From Cryptomeria japonica (lineage: Eukaryota > Streptophyta > Pinopsida > Cupressales > Cupressaceae): 64,000 nucleotides of DNA. This document shows, piece after piece, positions 1 through 12,589 of the stretch (position 1 is its first letter; each line of letters begins with the position of its first letter). The position numbers and the translations under genes were made by a program. The notes under the pieces were generated by a model. That model made no database searches and was not told where the DNA came from. It saw nothing but the letters and a program-made list of their open reading frames with translations. The stretch is from assembly GCF_030272615.1 (NCBI RefSeq), contig NC_081406.1, positions 265,904,192 to 265,968,191 on the forward strand, given 5' to 3'.

Positions 1-3000
1 TTGAATCAAGTGTACATGTTTCTGGAGTAGCCAAAATAGCTTTTGCATTCTTGTAGGCTCTTTGCAATATGTCTACTTAGGGTCTGAGTAGATTCTTCAA
101 TTGCTTCAGGGATCAGAGTCTTTTTGCCTTTTCAAGATCATAGGTATCTAACATGTTTTGCGAATCATCCACAAATTTGCCAAAATCAAAAATAGAATCT
201 TGAAGTGGTACATATGCATTGCATATCTTCTCTAGCTCTTTCTCTATTTCAATTTTCCTATTATTGATATCAGAATAAAAGAATGAAACATTATAAGTAG
301 ATGCAAGGAATTTCCCTCCTATTTCATTAGCTTTTCTTAATAAATCTTTATTAAGAGATAGAGAATTTTTCCTATATCAATCTCTTTCATGATTTTCTCT
401 CCACGCTTCTTCATGTAACTTTTCTCAGCATAAGTTTGCATTGCTTCTTCTAGGGACTTAAGTTGGTCAGATGCATCAACAACCAATTGACCAAGTTTGC
501 TAATAGGAGTTGTTAGATACCCTGTAGCAATTTCTAGAAGTAGACTTGTTAAAATATCCGCAACATTTTGAATGGTTTCTTCTTCCATTCTTTATTCTTT
601 AAGTCTCTTCTTGTGTGCCCTAGATTGCATGACAGTTTCAATCTTCCTCATTTCAGATGCACTCACATTATCAACAATTATAGGTCCTGCAATGCCTAAT
701 GAGTCATCATCATCTTCATCAGTCTGTTGTATGACTAATGCTGTTACCAGTTCAACAGATGTTACCTTAATAATCTTTTATTTCTCTTGTTCTTTCTCCA
801 TTTCCTGTTCAAAAATTTGTGTATCAACTTTTTCATCGGATTCCTTCTAAGTGGCCTATGAAATAGATGGGAATTGGGGTCTGATTGGTAGTTCCTTGGC
901 TGGTGGAATATCCACTCCTGGTTGAGTTGTCAGTTTCTCAACTTTAGTAACCTGTGAGTTTGTGATTTTAGGTGGCTCCATATCTGGTACAATATTGTTT
1001 CTAGATAGATCGATTGTGTTCTGAATATCATCAACAAGTATGACTTGTTTGGAAATAGTGTCACCCTTCTTCCTGATAGGATAGACAACATCATCTTGTA
1101 CAATTTCTTCTTCATCCATTTCAGGTCAATCAACAGTATCTTTCTTATCCTTAGAAGAATGTATAAGTTCTTGCATCTATTGGATATTACAAGCAATCTG
1201 ATGAGTCTCAGTTTCAACAAGTTGCACCTTTCCACTAAGTAGCTTCAATCTTCTTGTCTTGAAAGAAAAGAAAATTGGGCTTTGTACTTATCAACCAGTT
1301 CAATTAACTCATCTTTTGTCAAATCAAAAAAATATTGCACAAATACATCATCAATTATTTCTTTTTCTTTCTTCACAGCTTCCTCCCATTTATTCAAAAG
1401 AATAGTATATAAGGAATTAGAGATATCCTTTACAAGATCATGAGGTAATCTATTATAGTGGCACAAATAATTGATTACTTGTTGAATAATTTGTTCCTTT
1501 TCATCTTCATTGAATGAGTCAAAATGATCTTTGACATTATCAAATTTGTTTCTTCTTAATGTCTTCACTATTCTCAAAGTTAGTCTCAGGCTTGTAAGTT
1601 AAGACATCAATAGGCACAGTTGCCTTTGGCACTTCCTTCACTTGTTTGGTTGTTTTACCAGTTGCTTTCATTTTCTTGGTTTCCTCCTTAGTATCAGTAC
1701 CTTCATATTCTACTTGGAGAATTAGTTTCTGACCTCTTTTCTTTGATGCAGTCTCCTTCTTTGCATATACTTTAGGTTCTGATTCCTTTTTGGTTTGGAC
1801 ACTTCGTGTCACTCTTGTACTTTTTGTCACTGGAGGTGCTTGCTCAGCCTTCTTCTTCTTACCTTTACCACTTATGGTTGGAACAATACTGGTTTCAAAT
1901 TTTGTAGTTTTAACTTCAACTGTATCCAATTTTTCCTTCTTTTTGTCCACTGGAGATGCCAACAGGTTATTGGCATAACTGATCAATAATTCATAGTTGA
2001 CTTCATAGTTCATGTCTTCCATTTCTTCTTCTCTAGGCTCAATAGCCTCCATCAAACCGAAATTAGTGGTAACTGTGAAAATAATGTCCTTAGCAAAGTG
2101 TTTTCCCACATCCTCAGGGAATCTTACTCTCATACTCATTTTCTTCTAAAATTCATTGAAATATTTATTCATTGCAGCAGAGAAGGTGTTCCTCACATCC
2201 TTGATGTTGTTCTTAATCTGGGAAGATACTGGTAAATCCTTAGACCATTCAAGATCACCAATTCTTGGGAGGAAATTCTGGAAATAAAAGAATAGACCGA
2301 TCAACAATTGTCCAAATTTAAACTTTTGACTACTATCCTTCTTGATAGATTGAAGATTCAAGAATAATTGGCTCCTTATGGCCTCACATAGGTCATAATT
2401 ATCATTTTCAGCTATCATTTTATAAGCAGTATGCACTACTACAGATGGAACACTATTCAATCTACTAGAATAGAATATCCCGTAGCCTATAACCATAGCT
2501 ACCAACTTAATTGCTGGGTCCTTGATGTTATTGACAGATAAAGCACACCCATCAAAGGTTGATCCAGTTATAGTGTTTATTGTCTCTTTTGAAATTCGCC
2601 TCAGCTTAGGTACTTCATCGATTGAATAAAAACCAACTATAGCTTGAATAGCTTCCTTGGTTATAGTATGAGTCCTTTCTAAATTCATGTTTTCCCCATG
2701 AACATGACTCAAAATAATTCAGATATGTTCCTCTTCAAAATCTTCAAGAAAATAAGTTGCATTATGAAAACCTTTCTCATAAACCCTAAGATACTCAAGT
2801 TGAATCTTTTTTTTTTCATCGCAAAGGTATTTCATCTGAGAATATATCGATAATGATCCTAAATCCTCAATCTTGCAATCAATGTAGCTGGACAGATCTC
2901 CTTTCACTATGACACCACTAGGAACTTATGATAAAGCATTATAAGACACAATTCATTCTGCCTTTACAACTTTCATAGGTTCAGATGTGATGATCAATTT

Positions 3001-3027
3001 CTCTACTGGTTTAGAAGATGATGCCAT
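1..3027 (-). pseudogene. Element A ORF2: conserved pol-less-element protein, degenerate
   Basis: The reading starts at an ATG (3027) in a Ser/Lys-rich leader and runs, with several stops and frameshifts, to the window edge. Its core (about 2900-2146) contains ITKEAIQAIVGF, then a TITGSTFDG step, a KLVAMVIGYG step and an SRLNSV step, the same order as in element D (ITKEVIRAVTSL, SLTGATFD, KFASMVIGYK, NRLNSV). A Lys/Glu/Thr-rich basic linker follows (about 2139-1540) and then a helical region (about 1577-1). The pattern recalls plant transposon-associated proteins of unknown function, but I cannot name a family. No enzyme motif is visible. Role unknown. Confidence 0.6.
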
Positions 3028-3411
3028 TTCAGATAAACTAGATTCAAAGTAGGATTTTTCAAAGAAATGCCTTATTTTACATGCATTGCCTCATTTACCG
3101 GTTGAATAATCAAGTGCACACCAGTTCAGTCTTCACTAACCTTCAAATCAGCTTGATCTCTCAAATCATGATACAACTTCGACTAAAATCAGCTAACAAT
3201 CCTTTCTTATCTCTGCAAGTGCTCAAAAATTCTTTCTTGAATGCATTAGGGTAAAAATAACAAAGTGAAACTCGTTTTTATCCTTTTTACCTACTGCATT
3301 AAATGCTCACTCATTATTACATTGCTTAATGATACATACAATATTGACAAATGTAAAACCGATTGATAATCGATTGACAAAAAGATCAAAATTTCATGCA
3401 TTCAAATTCTC
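3028..3411 (-). promoter_or_regulatory. Element A spacer between ORF1 and ORF2, possible ORF2 promoter
   Basis: No reading frame of note. On the minus strand it holds AGCATTTAATGC (3296-3307) followed by a TATA-like GATAAAAAC (3274-3282), about 250 bases before the ORF2 ATG. The same gap in D and E carries an AGCATTTATTA-type motif and a TATA-like run. Promoter function is inferred from position and recurrence only. Confidence 0.3.
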
Positions 3412-4778
3412 TTACCACTCATTCATTTCAAGGGGTCCGGAAGTAGGTTTGATGTTATGCTCCCCTTAGCCATATTGAAAATACAATTCACTAGTGTAGG
3501 ATTCTCCACACTGGGTGAAGGATTATTTTCTTCTCTAGGTAAATCATCACTCTTCTTCTTCCATATTCGATTCATTTATTTTCTGGTTTCTTCAATATTG
3601 ACCTTCTGCTTGCCTTTTTGATCTTTAGAAGGATTAACCGGTTTTCTCTTTCTGGTTCTACAAAACTTTTCCATGTGTCCCAGTTTATGACAATGATAGT
3701 AGGCCATACCAGATGATCTCAAAGGTCCTGCATTACCTCTCCCAGTTCTTCTTCTACAATTCATAGTGACATGACCAAAGTTGTTACAGATGGTGCAAAT
3801 GACATTTGTTACCTTTTCCATCTCAAATGGACTAAACCGATTGCCTTAGGGTTTTTGCGAGTTCATGTTACCCTGGTTATCATAATTTCTCATCCAATTG
3901 CCATTTTGTCTTGGTTGCATATGTGGTACTAGATTATTTGCTCCATATCTGCATTCAACTGATCTATGTCCATACATTTTGTATGTGAAGCAATGACCTT
4001 CAAATTTTTTGGACACATACCTAGCATTTGTATTGTAGCTTGCATTTCCATTAGGTTTGTTTCTACAAACATCTGCAGTGTGACCAGGTTTATGGCAAAT
4101 AAAACAAACAGGGTTAAAGACCTTCTTACCGGTAGGCTTTTTAGTCTTAGGAGCATATTTGTTCTTATAAGTGTTTCTCTTGGTATTGAAGGATTCTCCT
4201 TTTTTAGATGTGTGAAAACCAAGTCTAGAGGTATCACCATTCATCCTTTGTGATTGAATTTTCTCTTCTAGCAAGGTAGAACTTTTGTTGAAATTTTCCA
4301 ATTTCCCATTTGCTTCAATGAGTTGTCTGGTGAGATCTTCATTATGTTTTGACAAGTTCTCGCTCAGAGATGATGCCAATTCAAGATCTAGCTGTAAGTT
4401 CTCTTTTTATTCTTTCTCTGCATTTAGATGCTCATGCAAAGTAGCATTCTCTCACTTGATCTTGGGAATCTCATGATCTCTTTCCTTGATGAGATCTTCA
4501 GTAGTTTTTCTAGCTTCCAATTCCTGACTCATGCGGATAGTAAGACCATATAGCTCTCTCCTCAGATTTAGATTTTCACTGTTTAGTTTTTCAATTTACT
4601 TAGCTGGAGCATCAACATTGGCCTCATCTGAAGAAATATTATCAGATATTTCTAACAATTGTTCAATTAGCTCTCTCCTTTTGACTTGAGAAGCTTTCAC
4701 TTTGACCCATAGGGTTTCAAGCTCATTTCTACTAGCCTCAAGCTCTCTAGCCATCTCAAAGTAGCTCATATCCCCCAT
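3412..4778 (-). pseudogene. Element A ORF1: coiled coil with four CCHC zinc knuckles
   Basis: From the ATG at 4778 the product begins MGDMSYFEMARELEASRNEL. A long heptad-rich, Glu/Lys/Leu-rich coiled coil follows (about 4778-4270), then a basic linker and four knuckles: CFICHKPGHTADVC, a degenerate CFTYKMYGHRSVEC, CTICNNFGHVTMNC and a degenerate YHCHKLGHMEKFC. In-frame stops near 4594, 3846 and 3575 break it. Zinc knuckles imply nucleic-acid binding, as in retroviral-type nucleocapsids. No copia gag capsid domain precedes them. The same architecture is seen in D (33043-34082) and E (40966-42123), so ORF1 probably acts as a gag-like packaging protein (inference). Confidence 0.7.
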
Positions 4779-4828
4779 GGTAGCTTTAGGGTTTCCTTCC
4801 AAGTGATTAGGCTTTAAATAAGTTAGGC

Positions 4829-4840
4829 TTTGATACCAAT
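4829..4840 (-). other. Primer-binding site of element A
   Basis: On the minus strand TGGTATCAAAG follows the LTR end (CATCA) after two bases. It is one base off the plant copia consensus TGGTATCAGAG, complementary to the 3' end of initiator methionine tRNA. Confidence 0.75.
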
Positions 4841-5941
4841 TGATGGACTTGTAAAGCACTAAGAGGGGGGGTGAATCAGTGACACCAGAAATAATACTAC
4901 TTTAAACACTGACCGGTAGATATACTTAACAAGTTTGTTAAACAATATGCATGCAATCCAAAATGATATAACATCATCCACCATAACACAAGTGTTTATA
5001 CGTGGAAAACCCAAATAGGTAAAAACCACGGTGAGATGGGACTCAAAAGTTAACTATCTGCAGTAATAGATAATTGACCGGTTAAGGTCTACAAAAGGTT
5101 TCTCTTCTAGGAGCGAATCCTGTTAAAGATCCCAAAGCTTAGTTAAAAGCTATACCCTGTAAAAGATAGTATCCTGTAAGGAGTAACCTCGATAGAGGAT
5201 TTCTTAATCCAAACTAATGGATCACTTGGTTAGAGGATTTGTACAATGAAGCTTGTTAGACTTACCCGGTTAGGGGATTTGACTATTACAGTGATTAGAA
5301 AACAATAGGTGGTGTGATCTAGTAGTAGCACAACTTGCTTGTATAGATCCTCTTCTACGCACTCAACACTTCTTTACCAACATACTCTGCAACTTAACAC
5401 TTCTGCCTTTGCATTAAATCATCACATAACATATCACCTTCGCTAATACAAAATAATTTATTGTGATGTCAATATATAGACATTTAGATTTCATGTCGGC
5501 CTCTATAAATCATATCACAATTTCCTAGGTGAAATGTATCTGGTCAAACAATCATAACTCATCACAAAAATACTGCCAAAAATTGTCGGTAAGGATAACT
5601 CATCACGACTAGTGATAACTCATCACATAATCAATGAATACCGGTTGGAACAACAATACCGATTGGAATTAAACATATAAACCATTTATCCTTTGATGCT
5701 CCTTTGATAATCTCTATTGGATCTTTAGGTTGATACCGAGTTATGTATATCCACTAGTTGTCTCCATGTATATACCGGTTGTCACCATGTACCAGTTAGA
5801 TATAAACCTCTAGTATACCGATTGTAATATAAACAACTTTGAAGTCACACCGGTAGACAATATAAACATATGTGTGTGTATGTGTTTCATCAATGACAAC
5901 ATATGATGAAGTTATTCATTACAATCATCATCAAGCCAACA
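4841..5941 (-). repeat. 5' LTR of element A
   Basis: On the minus strand it begins TGTTGGCTTGATGATG and ends ...GTCCATCA before the primer site. It carries the C-tract motif GATTCACCCCCCC (complement of 4865-4877) about 25-35 bases before its end, as in the other copia-type LTRs here. Only one copy lies in the window, so the left boundary rests on the primer site and the right one on the break in B's LTR. A short (TG)n run lies near 5871-5884. Many ACCGGT hexamers occur in its left two thirds. Confidence 0.8.
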
Positions 5942-6640
5942 ATAACATCAACATCTAAATTACATGACAATATCACCTATGTATACAAATCATCAACCTT
6001 GACAACAAGGTCAGCTAAACCCTCAACCTTCAATTACAAAAGTACATCACATGATATAAAGATCGACCACCGGACAAATTCCTAAATGCTCAACTCCACC
6101 AGAAATCGTACCAAGATCAACCGCAACATGCTACACCACTAGGAAAACCGCATAACACGAAAATCATTACTGATTAATAGAAACTACCAAAAGATTGCAC
6201 AACAATCAATGCGGATCATCAAAACAAATAGGACATGACTAGGAAACACCAACATGGACGTTAGAATCATTAGGAATAGTTACACCAACACAACTTATCA
6301 AATCTTCATCGATCAACATTTGAAAGCTCAAGAACACAACCAATTAGTAACTGTCATGAAGAAAGATAACTTGCGGGGCACCAAATCATGATCCATCTGA
6401 ATGAAATATACACAAGACCATCCCAAAAAATATTCCAAAATCTCATAACAAGATCTGATCACACCAGAATATACCAGACGATATACCAAACTCTGCAAAA
6501 CAATGATCAACAAGACACCACCACAAAATAGATCATAAGATCTTTCCAATCTGCAATCACCAGAGAAATACATAGGAATATGTTGACATCAATGGCAACA
6601 ACATATCCTAGCAGAAAAAAATAACCAACGGTATCCAACA
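5942..6640 (-). repeat. 3' LTR of element B, U3-side fragment
   Basis: Matches the 12589-11858 side of B's 5' LTR over its full length with scattered substitutions. On the minus strand it starts TGTTGGATACCG directly after the polypurine tract. It stops at 5942 where element A begins; the missing half corresponds to about 11332-11857 of the 5' copy. Confidence 0.9.
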
Positions 6641-6654
6641 ATCTCCCCCTTTGG
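6641..6654 (-). other. Polypurine tract of element B
   Basis: Minus-strand CCAAAGGGGGAGAT abuts the TGTT start of the 3' LTR, the expected site of plus-strand DNA priming. The same tract precedes the 3' LTRs of D, E and G. Confidence 0.85.
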
Positions 6655-6965
6655 TATTGATGACACCATATGAATGTGAAAAACAATCAATGCAAAGAAA
6701 GAAGATATCTCCAGCAAACTCTAGAAAACTCCCCCTAATTTCAGGACATATAAAGCAATTTTTCACATAATCTCTCTCCCCCTTTGACAACAATGCCAAA
6801 GATTTGAAAATAGAAAACCAAACTCACTCTCCCCCCTTAGAATATGAAACATGAATCTCTCTCCCTAAAATACAGACTACTCCAATAGAGGAGCAACACC
6901 AACACAACAATCCAGATAAAGAGATAAAGCTCTGAAGTCCATCAGATTGATGCAACTCAATGCAT
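6655..6965 (-). other. Element B 3' untranslated region
   Basis: The stretch between the pol stop codon and the polypurine tract. It has a T-rich, C-rich look with repeated CTCTCTCCC-type runs (plus strand) and no coding frame. Element G has a matching stretch at 16234-16581. Confidence 0.6.
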
Positions 6966-9900
6966 CTAGTTCTCACCAGGATGGGTGGATACCCCTAACT
7001 TGTCCCTCAAATAGACAAATGTATATGCAGGCAAAGGCTTAGTGAAAATATCAGCTATTTGTTCCTTTGTAGATTCATACTCCAACTTCACCTTCTCTTC
7101 ACTGACTTTCTCTCTCAAGTAATGATATTTGATTGACACATGTTTAGTCTTTGAATGTTGCACTGGATTCTTTGACATATTAATAGCACTAGAATTATCA
7201 TAATATATAATAGTAGGCTCATCATAAATAAATTTGATATCCTTTAATATTTGCTTCATCCAGACTACCTGAGTGCAATTACTAGCAGCAGTAATGTACT
7301 CAACTTCAGCAGTAGATAAGCACACTAAATCTTGTTTCTTACTAGCCCATGAAACCAACTTATTGCCTAACAATAATGCTCCATCGATAGTGCTCTTCTA
7401 GTCATCAACATCACCAACCCAGTTTGCAATAGTGTAGGCACATAAAATAAAATCATCATTCTTTGGATACCATAACCCACAATCTACAATTCCCTTCAAG
7501 TATTTGAATATCCTCTTCACAACAGTGACATGACTCTCTTTTGGATAAGCTTGATATCTAGCAGCCATGCACACAACATGCATAATGTCCATCCTAGTCT
7601 AAGTAAGATATATTAGTCCACCAACCATAGATTTGTATAAATTTTGATTAGCTTTCAAAGATTCATCATTCTTAGACATTTTACAACCAGTCACCATAGG
7701 AGTTCCAACATTTTTGGAGTCATCTAACCCAAACTTCTTCAACAATTCCTTCACATACTTAGTTTGAGATATGAATATACCTTTTCTAGTCTGTGAAATC
7801 TGCAAACCTAAGAAAAATTTCATCTCACTAATCATAGACATCTCAAATTCTTTCTACATACACTGACAAACTTAATGCTCAAGTCATCATCACCTCCAAA
7901 GATAATATCATCAACAAAGACTTCGACAATCAGGATGTTATCATTCTCTATCCTAAAGTATGCATTACTGTTAGCACCACCTTTAGTAAATCCTAATTTC
8001 AACAATTTTTTATCTAGTATAGCATACCAAGCTCTAGGGGTTTGCTTGAATCCTTAAAGAGATTTCTTCAACTTACATACCATGTCTCCATCATCTGGTA
8101 GTGAAAATCCATCAGGTTGCTCAATGTAGACTTCTTTCTCAAGATCACCATTCAAAAAGGCAGATTTGACATCCATATGATATACCTTAAAATATTTATA
8201 AGCAACATAAGCAAGCAACAATCCAACAACTTCAAGTCTGGCAACCGGAGCAAAAGTATCCTCATAATCAATTCCTTCTTTTTGAGAATATCCTTTGCAA
8301 ACCAGTCAAGAATTATTTCTGACAACTTCATCGACTTCATTCAATTTATTCCTGAATACCCATTTAGTACCAATAACATTCTTATCCTTAGGTCTAGGCA
8401 CAAGTTCCCAAGTATTATTCTTTTCAATTTGATCTAGTTCCACTTCCATAGCTCTCATCCAATTTTCATCTTTACAGGCTTCAACAACATCTTTAGGTTC
8501 AAATTTAGAAATCAAACAAACTTCCTCAATAGCTAACCTTCTCCTAGTCATTACACCTTTATTCTTATCACCAATAATCTGATTTTTAGAATGATTTGGT
8601 CTTACATACCTTGAAGTCTTCTGATTGTTCTGATTATCAGGTTCTTGCACCTCTTCACCAGTAGCAGCAACATCCGAATTAACTCTCTATCGGATCATTC
8701 TTCTTAGGCTCTTCTATCTGAATAGGAGCTAAAACAATTTGTTGTCCATCATCATTACCACATTCTCTGATCTCTTTTCCAAGGTTCTCATCCACTTTCA
8801 GATTTGTAGTCTCCACTATCTTTCTCAATCTCTTGTTCTAGCACCGGTAGGCTTTTCTCTTTGTAGAATATCCCAAGAAAATTCCTTTATCACTTCTAGC
8901 ATCAATTTTTCTTATATCCTCATCTCTCTTGATATAACATTTACTACCAAAAATACTCTAAAATATCTCATAGTAGGAACATGACCAAATCATATCTCAT
9001 AGGGGTTCTTACCAGTATCACCTTTGATATGAACTCTATTGAATGTGTAAACAATAGTGCTAATGGCTTCTCTCTAGTACACCTTCAAAACATTTCCTTC
9101 AATTAGCATAGGCTTTGCAACATCGAAGACAATTATGTTCTTCCTTTCAACAACTCTATTCTGCTGAGGGGTTCTAGGAGTAGATAATTGTCTTCTAATC
9201 TCATTATTATCACATAATGAATTGAACTCACCGAAACATAATTTTGCGCCTCTATCTAATCTTAGACACTTCACTTTCAATCCAAACTCAGTCATCCTTT
9301 TCTTTGAATATCTTGAATTTTTCCAATGCTTCTGATTTCTCCTTCAAAAAGACAACCCACATCATCCTAGAGTAATCATCAATTAGCAACATAAAATATC
9401 TCTCATTGGCCTTTTGTTGTTCTTTACTCTGGTTGTTGCCTTTCTCTCTTTGTTATGTCCTCTCTAGTTTCTCTATTGCTTTTCTTTTCAATATGTAAGT
9501 GGATTTTGGGTCCCTCAAAACCTGGTTTTCCTTAATAAAAAATATTTGTAGGTCCACATAATTCAATATGCACAAGATCTAGCAATCCATCATATGTATA
9601 CTATTTGCTCTTGAAAGAAATCCTTGTTTTTGTACCCAACTAAAATTCCTTACATACCAAATTAGCAGGCTTAACAATCTTAGGTAGATCTCTAACAACT
9701 TGTGTAGAACTGATCTGAATCATTGGATCAAAATTTACATGACACATTCTCCTATGCCACAACCAACTCTCATCAATCTGAGAAATCAAACAACTTTTCT
9801 CACCAACATTCAAATGAAAAATGTTACCTTCAGTCTTAGTTCCAGATGCAATCTCTATATCAGAGGCATTTAGGATCTTGCATTGTCCATCCTTGAATTG

Positions 9901-10135
9901 TAGATCATAACCTTTATCAGCCATCTATCCAACACTCAAAACATTATGCTTCAAACCTTCAACATACAAGACATCATTAGTGTTATGCTTACCATCAAAA
10001 TAAATAGAACCTCTCCCATGGATCACACAGGCTTTGTCGTCTCCAAATCTAACTATTCCACCATCATATCTTTCCATACTCACAAATTTTCTTTTATCAC
10101 CAGTCATATGATGTGAACAACCACTGTCAATTACC
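6966..10135 (-). pseudogene. Element B pol: protease, integrase, RT, RNase H (degenerate)
   Basis: On the minus strand the protease site DSGCSHHM lies near 10130-10105. The gag-pre-integrase segment follows (10107-9640; HRRMCHVNF). The integrase core retains LRLDRGAKL and PQQNRVVERKN (9295-9074), including the third acidic residue. RT runs about 8650-7600 with KWVFRNKLNE, an intact FVDDIIFGG near 7900 and SEMKFFLGLQISQ. RNase H (7592-6966) keeps STAEVEYI and YYDNSSAI and ends FTKPLPAYTF. Several stops and frameshifts separate these blocks. It would make cDNA from element RNA in cytoplasmic particles and integrate it; this copy cannot. Confidence 0.9.
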
Positions 10136-10163
10136 CCTTCATCTTTCTCTTCAATCTTAGCAG

Positions 10164-11275
10164 CTAAGGCTTTCTCCTCAATAGTACAGCTAGTGGAATC
10201 AACAGGTACATGTCCATCTTCCTTAATGGCAAGGAATACAAATCTCCTTTTGATTCTTCATATGTAATACCTTCATCAACAACATAATAATAGTTATTCT
10301 GATTCCTATACTTCCGGTTAGGCTTGTAAGGCTTATCATACTTCTCATGCTTTTCATATCTATCATTCCTATCATGATTATCAAACTTATCATGTATGTC
10401 ATACTTAGCCATTCTCTCCGGACATCTAGAAGAAAAATGTCCTATCTTATTACAAGAGAAACATTTTGAAGGAAACTTTCCATCATACTTATCGTCTCCT
10501 TTAGGCAATCTCTGAGAAATCACTGTTTCAAGCTTATCCATCTCTCTTTCTTTCTCTTCCATCTCTTTTCTCTTTCATACCTAGATATTCTGCACTTGTT
10601 AGGATCATATTTATGCTTACCGGATTCAAATGCAGATGCTCTGAATGCAGTTTGAGACATTCCATGTGATTCTCCAAACTCACTTAGCTCAAATGCAGCA
10701 AGCTTTCCAACCAAATCTCTTGTTATTGTAATCACACTCCAGATCTCATCAATAACATCAATCTTATGTTTATAAGTAGGAGGCAAAGATCTCAGAACCT
10801 TAGCAACAATTTCATCTTCCTCAATGGTTCCATCGGCACATCAGATACCTAGGACAAGGTCATTCACCTTAGCCATGAAAGAGTGTATATTCTCATCATC
10901 TCCCATCTTCAACATCTCATATGATCCTTTTAAAATTTGCAACTTAGAAACCTTCACCTATTTATCACCTTCATACAAAATCTCAAGCTTCATCCAAACC
11001 TCATGTGATGTCTGAAGTCCCATTACATTTGTCATCTTAGAATTAGTCAAGGAACTGAGCAACGCTTACTTCACTCTAATATTATGTTCAGCTTCCTTGA
11101 TCTCATCAAGAGTAGTTGGTCCATTCAGAGGAACAATATAGGCATTATTTGTAATCTTCCAATAATATTCACCAAGACATTTCAATTGACCTTCCATCTG
11201 GTCCTTCCATGTAGCATAGTTACTCCCATAAAATCTTGGACTATCCTTCTTAGAGATAACACCTTGAGCTACCAT
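10164..11275 (-). pseudogene. Element B gag (copia type), degenerate
   Basis: Begins with ATG at 11275. The N-terminal SPRFYGSNYATWKDQMEGQL is the usual start of plant copia gag (DUF4219 type), followed by a UBN2-like capsid region with LPPTYKHKI and FELSEFGESHG. A charged EKERE stretch, then one zinc knuckle CFSCNKIGHFSSRC, and an Asp/Lys/Tyr-rich tail. Frame breaks occur near 11065 and 10560. Gag would form the particle shell and bind RNA. The tail runs into the protease of the pol segment. Confidence 0.85.
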
Positions 11276-11318
11276 CTTAGATCTCCTGAAGTAGTTAAGA
11301 TTCTATTGGAGGATCTAT

Positions 11319-11330
11319 CTCTGATACCAA
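11319..11330 (-). other. Primer-binding site of element B
   Basis: Minus-strand TGGTATCAGAGA directly after the LTR end (TAACA, then AT), matching plant initiator methionine tRNA primer sites. Confidence 0.85.
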
Positions 11331-11331
11331 T

Positions 11332-12589
11332 TGTTAGTAGCAACCAAGAAGGAAGATTAAGAGGGGGGCGGGGGGTGAATCAGTCTTCACCAAAATATCA
11401 AACTTAATCACAAAACATATATTTGATAAATTGCAATAATAAGACAGATAAGAAAATTGAAAGCACAACACACAACACCAATATTTTGATGTGGAAAACC
11501 CAGTTAAGGGAAAAACCACGGTAGGAACCTACCCACAGTCAGATGATACTCTACGGTAGTATGTAAATTTATTACAATGGCAAATGCACATGCATTCAGG
11601 CACATTGCCTAGAGCTCAATGCTCAAAAGATAATGGCCTAGAAAGCTACAACCCTCAAGGAAGTCTCACTGACTTACAACAAGATTCAAACTACAATCCG
11701 GAAGAAATGAACTGAAAGAATAGCATCTCCAAATGCCTAATCACAGTTCTGGTTAAGCATAGATGTCTATCGTGCAACACCAATCTCTTCTCAATCTCAA
11801 CATCGATGGATAGATCACTTGTTCGCACATAAACTTCTCTCTGATAATGGAGACATAACATCAACATCTAAATTACATGACAATGTCACCTATATATGCA
11901 AATCATCAACCTTGAAAACAAGGTCGGCTAAGCCCTCAACCCTCAATTGCAAAATTACAACACATGATACAGATCAACCACCAGACCAATATAATGATTT
12001 ACATAGCATATCATGGACCTAAAAGAAATTCCCAAACACTCAACTCCATCTGAAAGTGTGCCAAGATCAACCACAACACGCTACACTACCAGGAAAACTG
12101 CATAGCATGAAAATCATCACCGGTTGATAGAAACTACCAAAATCTTGCACAAAGATCAATGTGAATCATTAAAAAAAAAAGGAAATGACTAGGAAACACT
12201 AGCAAGAATGTTATAATCATCAAGAACAACTGCGCCAACACAACTTATCAAATCTTCATTGATCAACATTTGAAAGATCAAGAACACAACCAATCAGCAA
12301 CTATCATGAAGAAAGATAACTTGTGGGGCACCAAATCATGATCCATCTAAAATCAAGATACACAAGACCATCCCAAACAATATTCCAAAATCTCAGAACA
12401 AGATCTGATCACACAGGAATATAGCAGAGGATATACCAGACTCTGCAAAACAGTTATCAGCAAAACAACACCACAAAACGGATCATAAGATCTTCCCAAT
12501 CTGCAATCACTGGAGCAATACATAGGAACATGTTGACATCAATGACAACAACATATCCTAGCAGCATCAATAACCAATATTATCCAACA
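11332..12589 (-). repeat. 5' LTR of element B
   Basis: Starts TGTTGGATAATATTGG at 12589 and ends CTACTAACA at 11332 (minus strand). It carries the C-tract near 11360-11377 and a TATA-like CATATATAGG near 11888-11898 (minus strand). An inverted repeat (11908-11924) lies just upstream of that TATA. It resembles the F/G LTR around TATA, so B and F/G are related families. Confidence 0.9.
11886..11924 (-). promoter_or_regulatory. Element B LTR core promoter with upstream hairpin
   Basis: On the minus strand an inverted repeat ACCTTG-TTTT-CAAGGT (11908-11924) is followed within about 10 bases by ATATATAGG. The 3' LTR fragment keeps the same dyad at 5995-6011, and the F/G LTR has it at 17407-17424 before TATAAATAGG. 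Confidence 0.5.

Larger units (their letters stand above)
1..5941 (-). mobile_element. Pol-less LTR retrotransposon A (5' part, 3' end off window)
   Basis: Read on the minus strand: a 5' LTR (4841-5941), a Met-tRNA-type primer site, ORF1 (coiled coil plus zinc knuckles) and ORF2 (conserved domain plus helical tail). No protease, integrase or reverse transcriptase motif appears in any frame between 1 and 4840. The order matches elements D (28172-34990) and E (18460-43323). The LTR starts with TG right where the LTR of copia element B is interrupted, so A sits inside B's 3' LTR. The right flank predicts a TSD of ATAAC (5942-5946). Its partner, A's 3' LTR and polypurine tract must lie left of the window. 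Confidence 0.8.
5942..12589 (-). mobile_element. Ty1/copia retrotransposon B, interrupted by A
   Basis: Minus-strand element: 5' LTR (11332-12589), primer site, gag, protease, integrase, reverse transcriptase, RNase H, polypurine tract and the first 699 bases of the 3' LTR (5942-6640). The order protease-integrase-RT-RNase H defines copia. The rest of the 3' LTR is displaced by A and lies beyond position 1. B was inserted in the gag of plus-strand element G: on its right, G's gag frame starts abruptly at 12590. Stops and frameshifts occur throughout, so it is an old dead copy. Confidence 0.9.

Noticed and set aside
5871-5884. TG microsatellite as a feature of interest
   Set aside because: Very short (about 14 bases) and of a kind expected by chance in an LTR.
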